Shown in pieces: positions 11,657 through 18,080 of a DNA stretch of 38,818 nt. Each line of letters opens with the position of its first letter. The stretch's first letter is position 1. The notes below the pieces were generated by a model, which ran no database searches, was not told the DNA's origin, and saw only the letters and a program-made list of their open reading frames with translations. The stretch spans positions 1 through 38,818 of the forward strand of contig JAOBWH010000148.1 in assembly GCA_025463265.1 (NCBI GenBank). The letters run 5' to 3'. The position numbers were made by a program, and so were the translations under genes. The DNA is from Ilumatobacteraceae bacterium. Lineage in GTDB: Bacteria > Actinomycetota > Acidimicrobiia > Acidimicrobiales > Iamiaceae.

Positions 11657-12031
11657 GTGACGACGTCGGAGACCCTGGTGCTGCCGGCCGACGGCTCCGC
11701 GTGCGCGACCGCGCGCTCCTGGGTGTCCGAGCGGCTCGCGCCGCTCGGGTTGGACTCCGGCAGGCGGGAGGATCTCGTCCTGTGCGTGGACGAGCTCGTC
11801 GCCAACGTCGTCCGCCACACCGCCTCGTCGCCCGTCTTGACCGTGGCGATCGATGGTGAGATCCGCGTGGAGGTGGCCGACACCAGCGAGCGGGTCGCCG
11901 CCGTGCGAGACCAGGACGACGGGGTGCCCGGCGGGTGGGGCCTCCGCATCGTCGACCAGGTGGCCGACCGGTGGGGCTCGGTGGCGAGGGAGACCGGCGG
12001 CAAGGTCGTGTGGTTCGCCGTGGCCAGGTGA
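11657..12031 (+). CDS. RsbW-like anti-sigma regulatory kinase (HATPase_c_2), copy 1
   Basis: The 124-residue single-domain GHKL ATPase resembles RsbW/SpoIIAB-type serine kinases that bind sigma factors or anti-sigma antagonists. The N-box is LCVDELVANVVRHT and the G-box is GGWGLRIVDQVADRWG. I place the start at GTG 11657 (VTTSETLVLPADG), which aligns with the paralogue at 12463. A GTG at 11609 would give a GTGA overlap with the HAD gene, but the extra 16 codons have poor G/C third positions (10 of 16), unlike neighbours. Related proteins of this size often lack membrane or sensor domains and act with STAS partners; none is visible nearby. The two copies lie 430 bases apart, separated by a convergent gene. 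Confidence 0.82.
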   Translation: MTTSETLVLPADGSACATARSWVSERLAPLGLDSGRREDLVLCVDELVANVVRHTASSPVLTVAIDGEIRVEVADTSERVAAVRDQDDGVPGGWGLRIVDQVADRWGSVARETGGKVVWFAVAR

Positions 12032-12051
12032 CCGCCGACCTACTCGGTCAC
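12028..12051. terminator. Inverted repeat spanning two convergent stop codons
   Basis: GTGACCG (12028-12034) and CGGTCAC (12045-12051) form a perfect 7-bp stem with a 10-base loop. Both stop codons, TGA at 12029-12031 on the plus strand and TGA at 12050-12048 on the minus strand, sit inside the stem. It may work as a two-way terminator; there is no T-run. Confidence 0.4.
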
Positions 12052-12356
12052 GTCAGCGAGGGACGATCGAGCTCGCCCGCCTCGGGCGCGGCGATCTCGA
12101 CGTGCGACCCGTCGGCGGCTGCGGGCGCCATCGTGTCGCCGAGCTCGTCGAGGACCTCGTGGATCTCGGCTTCGATCGGGGCGGTACGAGCACCCTCGGA
12201 GGCCGCCTCGTCCCGCTCGTGGGCCAGCTCGATCAGCTCGAGCTCCAGCCCCATAGCCCGGTCCTCGGGCAGCACGGCAGGCTGCTCCCAGGGATAGGCA
12301 CCAGCTGGTTCCGGGGACGACGACGGACCCGGATCTTCGACCTCGCTGCTCGACAT
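12048..12356 (-). CDS. Acidic hypothetical protein, 102 residues
   Basis: ATG 12356 opens a 102-codon frame rich in Glu, Asp, Ala and Pro. It has a low-complexity start (MSSSEVEDPGPSSSPEPAG), one predicted helix with charged heptads (GLELELIELAHERDEAASEG) and a second helix (IEAEIHEVLDELGDT). No signal peptide, membrane segment or Cys is seen. Family not recognised. The Shine-Dalgarno is weak (AGGA very close to the ATG). It lies between, and opposite to, the two RsbW-like kinase genes, and its start diverges from the promoter of the second kinase. A small acidic helical partner of these kinases is one possibility; spurious ORF is another, since GC-rich DNA makes long false frames. Confidence 0.5.
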   Translation of the reverse strand: MSSSEVEDPGPSSSPEPAGAYPWEQPAVLPEDRAMGLELELIELAHERDEAASEGARTAPIEAEIHEVLDELGDTMAPAAADGSHVEIAAPEAGELDRPSLT

Positions 12357-12404
12357 GTCCTGCACTGCCCGAGACCGTCGCCCTCCAGACCCGACCCGAA
12401 CGTG

Positions 12405-12430
12405 GTCTGACCTGGGCGGCTCCTGGGTAC
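12405..12430 (+). promoter_or_regulatory. SigB/SigF-like promoter of the second RsbW-like gene
   Basis: GTCT (12405-12408), 16 bases, GGGTAC (12425-12430). This is identical in boxes and spacing to the match before the catalase gene. The start codon GTG 12463 follows 32 bases later with GGAGG in between. An anti-sigma gene transcribed by the sigma factor it controls is a common feedback arrangement. Confidence 0.45.
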
Positions 12431-12462
12431 GGCACGGGCACGTTTCGGACCCGGAGGTGGTG

Positions 12463-12858
12463 GTGAGCGAGTCAGAGGTGCTCACGACGAGCCTGCCGCG
12501 AGACCTGAGCGCGCCCCGGCTGGCCCGGCGCTGGATCAGCGAGCAGCTGAACCCGAGGGGGCTCACGTCCGACGAGCACGATGCGATCGTGCTGCTGGTG
12601 AGCGAGCTCGTGAGCAACGTGGTCCTGCACACCGAGTCCGATCCCGTCGTGACGCTGCGGGTCGATCCCGGCAAGGTCCTCGTGGGCGTGGAGGACTTGA
12701 GCGAGCACGTCGCCCACGTCCGCCAGCCCACCGTCGACGTCGAGCGCCCCGGCGGATGGGGCCTGCGCATCGTCGATCAGATGGCGGACTCGTGGGGCGC
12801 CGACGTCATCGAGGGCCGCAAGGTGGTGTGGTTCGAGGTCGGGGTGTCCGGAGCCTGA
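12463..12858 (+). CDS. RsbW-like anti-sigma regulatory kinase (HATPase_c_2), copy 2
   Basis: The 131-residue protein is a paralogue of the product of 11657-12031: same length, same layout (ARRWISEQLNPRGL against ARSWVSERLAPLGL), N-box LLVSELVSNVVLHT and G-box GGWGLRIVDQMADSWG. The Glu and Asn of the N-box needed for Mg-ATP binding are present. GTG 12463 is preceded by GGAGG at 5 bases, a strong ribosome site. Predicted role: serine kinase/anti-sigma factor or a related partner-switch component. No sigma factor or STAS antagonist gene is inside the window, so its target is unknown. Confidence 0.85.
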   Translation: MSESEVLTTSLPRDLSAPRLARRWISEQLNPRGLTSDEHDAIVLLVSELVSNVVLHTESDPVVTLRVDPGKVLVGVEDLSEHVAHVRQPTVDVERPGGWGLRIVDQMADSWGADVIEGRKVVWFEVGVSGA

Positions 12859-12908
12859 CGGGCGTCCGCGCTGTCCGGTGAGCCGGCAGGCCGCTGAGGT
12901 CCGTCAGG
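12854..12908. terminator. Inverted repeat with both convergent stop codons in its arms
   Basis: CCTGACGG (12854-12861) and CCGTCAGG (12901-12908) are perfect 8-bp arms separated by 39 bases. They contain the stop of the RsbW-like gene (TGA 12856-12858) and the stop of the TIGR02588-like gene (complement of TCA 12904-12906). The long loop makes a simple intrinsic terminator uncertain. Confidence 0.35.
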
Positions 12909-13302
12909 GCACGGCGAAGCCGGTCACGGCCACGGTGAGGGCGCCGTCCGACGGAGGGTCGTCGAACACGAACACCATCCGCTCGGTCTCGTGGCCAGCG
13001 AGGAAGTCGACGGTCTGGTCGCCGCTGGTCGTCTCGCCGTCGATCACGAGGTCGGCGGTGATCTGGACGTTGGCCGCAGTGGCATCACCGGTGTTCTCGA
13101 CCTCGACGGTGACGAAGTGCTGGCCGCCGACGGTCCGCTCCTGGCCCACCACCTCGGCCCGAGGCGCCGCATCGGAGCGACCGCCCCGGAACTGCACGGC
13201 GATGAGCCCCACCACCAGGGCCAGGACGGCGCAGGAGACCGCCAGGGTCACCCACTCTGCGCCCGTGCGGGGGTCGCGCCGGACCATGTCGCCCGAGCTC
13301 AC
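12904..13302 (-). CDS. TIGR02588-like single-span membrane protein
   Basis: The 132-residue protein has a short charged start, one membrane helix (AEWVTLAVSCAVLALVVGLIAV, roughly residues 14-36) and an outside beta-rich domain with HFVTVEVENTGDATAANVQI, like a CARDB-type fold. This matches the TIGR02588 family, known mainly as the partner of TIGR02587 membrane proteins; the function is unknown. I chose GTG 13302 because it overlaps the upstream gene's stop (GTGA, 13299-13302); ATG 13287 is an alternative start five codons in. The gene is second in a two-gene operon with the next entry. Confidence 0.65.
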   Translation of the reverse strand: MSSGDMVRRDPRTGAEWVTLAVSCAVLALVVGLIAVQFRGGRSDAAPRAEVVGQERTVGGQHFVTVEVENTGDATAANVQITADLVIDGETTSGDQTVDFLAGHETERMVFVFDDPPSDGALTVAVTGFAVP

Positions 13303-14195
13303 AACGCCAACCGCCCGGCGGCGCCGCCCACCGAAGCCGGCAGGCCCAGGACGATGATCCGCGTCAGGAGGTCCTCGGCCGGGAGCTGCCCGCGCTGGAA
13401 CATCCAGAGGAGGAAGAGGGACACGGCGAGCGCGACCAGGTAGCACACGAGCGTCTCGGTCAGCGGGTGCTGGAACGGACCCTGCTGGCGGCGGCGGCCC
13501 TCCTGCCCGGCGAAGCCGGCGACGAACACGATGGCATAGGAGAACAGAAGCGTCGCCGCCACCATCACGAGCAGCCAGGCCGGCGTCATGGTGGCGCTGA
13601 TCATCGGGATCTCGTCGGTCGGAGCGATGGCGAGGGCGATGAACGCGGCGCCGATGGTGGTGGCGCCCAGGTCGGCCAGATCCTCGCTGTAGCCCGATTG
13701 GATGCGCTGCCGCCCGGCGCCGTCGCCATCGCCGTCGTCGTCGTCGCCCGTCCGTCCGCCGTGGAGGAAGTGGCGGGCCACGCCGATGCCGAGGCAGAAC
13801 GGCACCGCTTCATAGAGGACCTTGCCGAGCCAGACGCCCACGGGGGTGTCGAGGGTCAGTTCCCGGAGCAGCACCAAGACCACGGCGGCGACGACGATCC
13901 CGATCGCCATGGCCTCGATCGAGTCGGCGGCGGCGTCGACGAGGCGCACGTCCCGCTGCCCGCGAAACCCCTCGGTCCGGTTCAGGACCAGGAGGGGGAT
14001 GAACAGGAGCGACAGCACCGCCACCATCTGGGTGGGCGAGGTCCGCGTCCCGGTCCACCACACCTCCATGGTGAAGAGCAGCGGCACGCCGAAGAGCAGC
14101 CCTCCGGCGACCGCGCGGACGACCCCGATCAGCTCGCCGGCCCACGGTCCCCGATCGGGTCCTCCTCGGGCCGGGGAGGCGAGCACGTGGTCCAC
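13299..14195 (-). CDS. TIGR02587/DUF2391-like integral membrane protein
   Basis: The 298-residue protein has about seven hydrophobic helices and conserved-looking segments RAVAGGLLFGVPLLFTMEVWW near the N-terminus and AFIALAIAPTDEIPMISATM in the middle. This is the pattern of TIGR02587/DUF2391 membrane proteins, whose neighbour is normally TIGR02588, as here. An Asp/Gly-rich loop (GDDDDGDGDGAG) lies between helices. The GTG at 14195 is preceded by a stress-sigma-like promoter whose -10 ends only 8 bases before it, so the mRNA may be leaderless. No known biochemical role. The upstream spacer carries an 11-bp repeat array. Confidence 0.7.
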   Translation of the reverse strand: MDHVLASPARGGPDRGPWAGELIGVVRAVAGGLLFGVPLLFTMEVWWTGTRTSPTQMVAVLSLLFIPLLVLNRTEGFRGQRDVRLVDAAADSIEAMAIGIVVAAVVLVLLRELTLDTPVGVWLGKVLYEAVPFCLGIGVARHFLHGGRTGDDDDGDGDGAGRQRIQSGYSEDLADLGATTIGAAFIALAIAPTDEIPMISATMTPAWLLVMVAATLLFSYAIVFVAGFAGQEGRRRQQGPFQHPLTETLVCYLVALAVSLFLLWMFQRGQLPAEDLLTRIIVLGLPASVGGAAGRLAL

Positions 14196-14203
14196 GGCGC
14201 CCG

Positions 14204-14229
14204 GTACCCGCCAACCCCCCTGCGCAACC
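14204..14229 (-). promoter_or_regulatory. SigB/SigF-like leaderless promoter of the TIGR02587/02588 operon
   Basis: Minus strand: GGTT (14229-14226), 16 bases, GGGTAC (14209-14204), then 8 bases to the GTG at 14195. Transcription would begin about at the start codon. The same GGTT-N16-GGGTA arrangement is found before the FMN reductase-like gene at 22053. Confidence 0.45.
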
Positions 14230-14256
14230 GCCGCTCGATCTGCGCCCCGACTGATA

Positions 14257-14322
14257 GGTCGAACCCAGGTCGAACGCCGGTCGAACGCCGGTCGAACGCT
14301 GGTCGAACGCTGGTCGGACATC
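14257..14322. repeat. Six tandem 11-bp units (GGTCGAACGCY), iteron-like
   Basis: Units begin exactly every 11 bases at 14257, 14268, 14279, 14290, 14301 and 14312. The four middle copies read GGTCGAACGCC, GGTCGAACGCC, GGTCGAACGCT and GGTCGAACGCT; the outer two are degenerate (GGTCGAACCCA and GGTCGGACATC). An 11-bp period puts every unit on the same face of the DNA helix. The array lies between the divergent starts at 14195 and 14361, about 28 bases upstream of the -35 of the leftward promoter, where an activator or repressor could bind cooperatively. No coding role is likely. Confidence 0.85.
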
Positions 14323-14360
14323 GGCGTTTGCGATGCGGTGCACCAGGGCATCGGGGCCTC

Positions 14361-14870
14361 GTGGAGCCCAGCACCGGAGACCAGCAGACCGCGTCCGACG
14401 AGGAGACCCGGTCCGAGCGGCTGAACCGCGAGCTCGACCAGCTCCTCAACGAGCTCCGGGTGGTCCTCCCCGGGGTGCAGGTGCTCCTGGCGTTCCTCCT
14501 GACGGCGCCGTTCACCGTGCGGTTCCACGACCTGCCGGCGAGCGCCCGCAACGTCTACTTCGGCGGCGTCACGCTCGTCGCCGTGGCCTCGGTGCTCCTG
14601 ATGGCTCCGGCGGTCCACCACCGCCTGCGCTTCCGGCGGGGGACGAAGGAGGAGATGATCCGCACCGCGAACGGACTCGCCCTGGGCGGGATGGTGTGCC
14701 TGGGACTCGGACTGGGCTCCGCCGTCTACGTCGCAGGCGAGGCGGCGTTCCCCGGCGCCTGGGTCCGCTGGGTCGGCCCGGCCGTCGTGGTCGCCGCGTT
14801 CGTGGTCTGGTTCGTCCTCCCGTTCCGGTACCGGACCCGCCGGCCGCCGGCCGACGAACAGGACGCCTGA
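14361..14870 (+). CDS. DUF6328-like membrane protein
   Basis: The 169-residue protein has a charged, Glu-rich N-terminus (SDEETRSERLNRELDQLLNE) followed by four membrane helices (VQVLLAFLLTAPFTV, NVYFGGVTLVAVASVLLMAP, LALGGMVCLGLGLGSAVYVAG, VGPAVVVAAFVVWFVLPF) and the segment VHHRLRFRRGTKEEMI between helices 2 and 3. This order and the ELRVxxxGVQxLxAFLLT start fit the actinomycete DUF6328 family, of unknown function. GTG 14361 is the first start in frame with coding character; a weak GGGG lies upstream. It diverges from the TIGR02587 operon and may share the 11-bp repeat array for control. Confidence 0.72.
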   Translation: MEPSTGDQQTASDEETRSERLNRELDQLLNELRVVLPGVQVLLAFLLTAPFTVRFHDLPASARNVYFGGVTLVAVASVLLMAPAVHHRLRFRRGTKEEMIRTANGLALGGMVCLGLGLGSAVYVAGEAAFPGAWVRWVGPAVVVAAFVVWFVLPFRYRTRRPPADEQDA

Positions 14871-14888
14871 GCCCGCGGCGCCGGGTTT

Positions 14889-14914
14889 GTCTCGCGGCCC
14901 GAGGGGCGGGGTAG
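14889..14914 (+). promoter_or_regulatory. SigB/SigF-like leaderless promoter of the F420-oxidoreductase operon
   Basis: GTCT (14889-14892), 16 bases, GGGTAG (14909-14914), then 8 bases to ATG 14923. An alternative GTTT at 14885 would give a 20-base spacer, which is too long. No Shine-Dalgarno lies between the -10 and the ATG, in agreement with leaderless translation. Confidence 0.45.
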
Positions 14915-14922
14915 TGCCCGCC

Positions 14923-15894
14923 ATGCAGTTCGGATACACGCTCATGTGCGAACAGACCGACCCCCGATCGCTCGTGCGAGACGCCGTGGCCGCAGAAGCG
15001 GCCGGCTTCGACTTCGCGGTGATGAGCGACCACGCGTTCCCATGGCTGGAGGAGCAGGGACACTCCGGGTACGCCTGGAGCGTGCTCGGCGCCGTGGCCC
15101 AGGCCACCGAGCAGATCGAGCTGATGACCTACGTGACCTGCCCGATCAAGCGGTACCACCCGGCGATCGTGGCGCAGAAGGCGGCGACGGTGGCGCTGCT
15201 CTCGGACGGGCGGTTCACCCTCGGGCTCGGTGCGGGGGAGAACCTCAACGAGCACGTCACCGGAGGCGGCTGGCCGCCGGCGAACACCCGCCACGAGATG
15301 CTAGTGGAGGCGGTCGAGATCATCCGGTCGCTCCTCGGCGGCGGCTACGTGAACTACCGGGGCACCCACTTCGAGGTGGACTCGGGCCGGGTGTGGGACC
15401 TGCCGGACGAGGCGGTCCGGATCGGGATCGCCGTGTCGGGCAAGCAGTCGTGCGCCCTCGCCGGCGAGCTCGCCGACGCCATGATCGCCGTGGAGCCCGA
15501 CGGCGATCTGGGGGCCGCGTTCGACGCAGCCGGCGGGACGGGCAAGCCCCGCATCGGCCAGATGCCGGTGAGCTTCGATCGGGATCGCGACGCGGCGATC
15601 GAGCGGGCCCACGCGCAGTTCCGCTGGTTCGGAGGCGGGTGGAAGGTCAACGCCGAGCTGCCCGGCCCGTCGGCCTTCGCCGCCGCCACGCAGTTCGTGA
15701 CCAAGGCCGACGTGGCCGGCTCGATCCCCTGCGGCGACGACGTCGGTGCCATCGTCGACCAGGCCGCCGAGTGGGCGAAGGCGGGCTTCACCCACCTGGC
15801 GCTGTGCCAGATCGGCGGTGACGCCCAGGACCCGTTCAACGAGTGGGCAGCCGCAGAGCTGCTGCCCGCGCTGCGCTCGGCGTCGTTCGCATGA
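14923..15894 (+). CDS. LLM-class F420-dependent oxidoreductase (FGD-like), copy 1
   Basis: The 323-residue protein is a luciferase-like (beta/alpha)8 enzyme close to F420-dependent glucose-6-phosphate dehydrogenase relatives. Motifs include MQFGYTLMCEQ, FAVMSDHAFPWLEEQGHSGYAW, LGLGAGENLNEH and a C-terminal QIGGDAQDPFNEW. The SDHxxPW block lines the F420 pocket in FGD-type proteins. It uses or makes reduced F420 in the cytoplasm; the substrate is unknown and a bona fide sugar phosphate site cannot be claimed. ATG 14923 directly follows a stress-sigma-like -10. The stop overlaps the next gene (ATGA), giving a three-gene operon ending with an alcohol dehydrogenase. Confidence 0.85.
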   Translation: MQFGYTLMCEQTDPRSLVRDAVAAEAAGFDFAVMSDHAFPWLEEQGHSGYAWSVLGAVAQATEQIELMTYVTCPIKRYHPAIVAQKAATVALLSDGRFTLGLGAGENLNEHVTGGGWPPANTRHEMLVEAVEIIRSLLGGGYVNYRGTHFEVDSGRVWDLPDEAVRIGIAVSGKQSCALAGELADAMIAVEPDGDLGAAFDAAGGTGKPRIGQMPVSFDRDRDAAIERAHAQFRWFGGGWKVNAELPGPSAFAAATQFVTKADVAGSIPCGDDVGAIVDQAAEWAKAGFTHLALCQIGGDAQDPFNEWAAAELLPALRSASFA

Positions 15895-16412
15895 GCGTCG
15901 AGCGCGGTGCCGCTTCCAGCCCGAAGACCGACGAGGCGGACCGGACCGACGAGGCGGTGACCGAGGCGGTCGGCCGGGCGAGCGAAGCGCTCGAGTACAT
16001 CGAGCGCGCTCGGGGTCACCTGTACTCGTTCCACCAGCTCATCGGACGGGCTGACTTCCTCTTCGAGGAATCGGCCGAGCTGTTCCGGAAGGCGGGCCAC
16101 GCCGAGGTGGCCGAGCGGCTGGAACGGGAGATCGTCGGGCGCAACGTGCTCGACGGCCGGTGGACGTTCCAGGTGGTGGAGGAGTTCGACGACCTGTACC
16201 ACGGCGAGGTCGCCGAGGCCGTGCGATCACTGGAACGGGAGTTCCACGGGGGCCAGCGCCACGTGTACGAGGCCCAGATGAAGGAGCAGCGCCGGACGCA
16301 GGGCCAGTCCGGCCACGAGCACCGTCCGGCCACCGCCCACGATCCCCGGGTCGAGACCGACGAGACCGACCGGACCGAGCAGACGGACCCATCCCGAGGA
16401 GACCGGCCATGA
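15891..16412 (+). CDS. Conserved-looking helical hypothetical protein, 173 residues
   Basis: The family is not recognised by name. After a charged, disordered start, residues about 30-135 form amphipathic helices with GHLYSFHQLIGRADFLFEES, IVGRNVLDGRWTFQVVEEFD and HGGQRHVYEAQMKEQRR. The tail is His/Glu/Thr/Asp-rich and looks unstructured. Several His and Glu residues on helices could bind metal, but no known ferritin or hemerythrin signature is present. ATG 15891 overlaps the F420-enzyme stop and its own stop overlaps the alcohol dehydrogenase start (ATGA both), so the three proteins are made in step, hinting at a common task. Confidence 0.75.
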   Translation: MSVERGAASSPKTDEADRTDEAVTEAVGRASEALEYIERARGHLYSFHQLIGRADFLFEESAELFRKAGHAEVAERLEREIVGRNVLDGRWTFQVVEEFDDLYHGEVAEAVRSLEREFHGGQRHVYEAQMKEQRRTQGQSGHEHRPATAHDPRVETDETDRTEQTDPSRGDRP

Positions 16413-17593
16413 AGGCCCTGACCTGGCACGGCAAGCGCGACGTCCGCATCGACGAGGTCCCCGATCCGGTGATCGAGCAACCGACCGACGCCATCATCGA
16501 GGTCACGTCGACGGCCATCTGCGGATCCGACCTGCACCTCTACGAGCTGTTCGGGCCGTTCATCGGCGAGGGCGACATCTTGGGCCACGAGCCCATGGGC
16601 ATCGTCCGGGAGGTGGGGTCCGAGGTCACGAACCTGGTCCCCGGCGACCGTGTGGTGATCCCGTTCAACATCTCGTGCGGGCACTGCTGGATGTGCACCC
16701 GCGATCTCCAGTCGCAGTGCGAGACCACCCAGGTGCACGAGCACGGGACGGGCGCCGCCCTCCTCGGCTACACCAAGCTCTACGGCCAGGTGGCCGGCGG
16801 CCAGGCGGAGTACCTGCGGGTGCCCCAGGCCCACTACGGGCCGATCAAGGTGCCGGAGGGACCGCCCGACGAGCAGTTCCTCTTCCTGTCCGACGTCCTG
16901 CCCACGGCGTGGCAGGCCGTCCGCTACGCCGACATCCCCGACGGCGGGACCGTCGCCGTGCTGGGCCTCGGACCCATCGGGCAGATGGCGGCGCGGATCG
17001 CCCGGCACCTCGGCGCATCGCTGGTGCTCGGGATCGATCTCGTGCCCGAGCGCCTGGCGATGGCGGCCCGCAACGGCATCGTCACGGTGGACCTCAACGA
17101 CCACCCGGACATCGGCGAGCGGGTGCGGGAGCTGACGGGCGGGCGGGGACCCGACTCGGTGATCGACGCCGTCGGCATGGAGGCGCACGGCACCGGCCTG
17201 GGCAAGTTCGTGCACAACATGGTCGGGCTGCTGCCGGACCGCGTGGCCGCCCCGCTCATGGAGAACGCCGGCATCGACCGGCTCGCCGCCCTGCTCAGCG
17301 GGATCGACATGATCCGCCGGGGCGGGACCCTGTCCATCTCGGGTGTCTACGGTGGCGCCCGGGACCCGCTGCCGATGCTGCAGATGTTCGACAAGCAGCT
17401 CACCATCCGCATGGGCCAGGCCAACGTGCGCCGGTGGGTCGACGACCTCATGCCGCTGCTCACCGACGACGCCGACCCGCTCAACGTGGCCGAGCTCACC
17501 ACCCACCGCCTCCCCCTGTCGGAGGCCCCAGCGGCCTACGAGACGTTCCAGGCCAAGGCGGACGGGGCCATCAAGGTCGTCTTGAAGCCCTGA
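16409..17593 (+). CDS. Zinc-dependent alcohol dehydrogenase family protein
   Basis: The 394-residue medium-chain dehydrogenase has catalytic zinc motifs TAICGSDLHLYE and GHEPMG, a structural zinc lobe CGHCWMCTRDLQSQC with four cysteines, and a Rossmann fold VLGLGPIGQMAARIARHLGA. The long insert between LGKFVHNMVG and ISGVYGG is seen in glutathione-independent formaldehyde dehydrogenase-like members (FDH/threonine dehydrogenase group). It likely oxidises an alcohol or aldehyde adduct with NAD(P). ATG 16409 is preceded by GAGGAG and overlaps the previous stop. It ends the stress operon headed by the F420 enzyme. Confidence 0.88.
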   Translation: MKALTWHGKRDVRIDEVPDPVIEQPTDAIIEVTSTAICGSDLHLYELFGPFIGEGDILGHEPMGIVREVGSEVTNLVPGDRVVIPFNISCGHCWMCTRDLQSQCETTQVHEHGTGAALLGYTKLYGQVAGGQAEYLRVPQAHYGPIKVPEGPPDEQFLFLSDVLPTAWQAVRYADIPDGGTVAVLGLGPIGQMAARIARHLGASLVLGIDLVPERLAMAARNGIVTVDLNDHPDIGERVRELTGGRGPDSVIDAVGMEAHGTGLGKFVHNMVGLLPDRVAAPLMENAGIDRLAALLSGIDMIRRGGTLSISGVYGGARDPLPMLQMFDKQLTIRMGQANVRRWVDDLMPLLTDDADPLNVAELTTHRLPLSEAPAAYETFQAKADGAIKVVLKP

Positions 17594-17612
17594 CCGCCGC
17601 CCGCCCACCGCT

Positions 17613-17631
17613 CCGGGACGTGCTGTCCCGG
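17613..17631. terminator. Hairpin between convergent adh and SRPBCC genes
   Basis: CCGGGAC (17613-17619), loop GTGCT, GTCCCGG (17625-17631): a perfect 7-bp GC-rich stem in the 49-base gap between two facing genes. There is no T-run, so action as a two-way terminator is inferred. Confidence 0.5.
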
Positions 17632-17642
17632 GACGGGGGGAC

Positions 17643-18080
17643 TCAGGACCCGGAGCCCTGCAGGAACTCGTCGAGGCGTTCGAGCGAGCGCTTGTTGCGC
17701 ACGAGTGCGAGCGGCGCCGCGACCGGCGTCATGAGCCGGGCGGGGCCGATCGGCACCTCGGAGAACTCGACCTTCGTCGACGAGTGCGAGACGGAGGTGA
17801 GCCGGAAGGTCACCCGGGCCCGGCCCGCCGGGCGGGCGCGGACCTCGAGCACGAGGAGCGTCGGCGCCTCGATCTCGCACGAGGTGGAGCTGTCGGCCAC
17901 CGTGAGCGGTCCTCCCAGCCCCACCCGGTGGTGGAAGGAGGAGCCCGGGGATGGCCAGGCCGGCTCGACCGAGCGCATGTCCTTGGCGCCGACCAGCCAC
18001 TCCGGATAGGTCCAGGGATCGGCCAACGCGTCGAAGACGGTGATGATCGGCTGCTCGAAGGTGTGGCTCACGGTGGTCAT
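17643..18080 (-). CDS. SRPBCC (START-like) family protein
   Basis: The 145-residue protein begins MTTVSHTFEQPIITVFDALADPWTYPEWLVGAKDM, the first strand-helix-strand of the polyketide cyclase/START fold, and ends with a long C-terminal helix containing RNKRSLERLDEFL. Such proteins bind hydrophobic ligands in a cavity. ATG 18080 overlaps the FAD oxidoreductase stop (ATGA), so the two are coupled; a ligand carrier or cyclase working with the FAD enzyme, perhaps on an isoprenoid or lipid, is an inference. Confidence 0.8.
   Translation of the reverse strand: MTTVSHTFEQPIITVFDALADPWTYPEWLVGAKDMRSVEPAWPSPGSSFHHRVGLGGPLTVADSSTSCEIEAPTLLVLEVRARPAGRARVTFRLTSVSHSSTKVEFSEVPIGPARLMTPVAAPLALVRNKRSLERLDEFLQGSGS

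Noticed and set aside
11640-11660. Six-codon frame (MRTTVR) just before the first RsbW-like gene
   Set aside because: Too short and without a Shine-Dalgarno; its stop overlaps the kinase start by chance.
14885-14914. GTTT with a 20-base spacer as the -35 of F420 enzyme 1
   Set aside because: Spacer too long for this promoter class; GTCT at 14889 gives the normal 16 bases.
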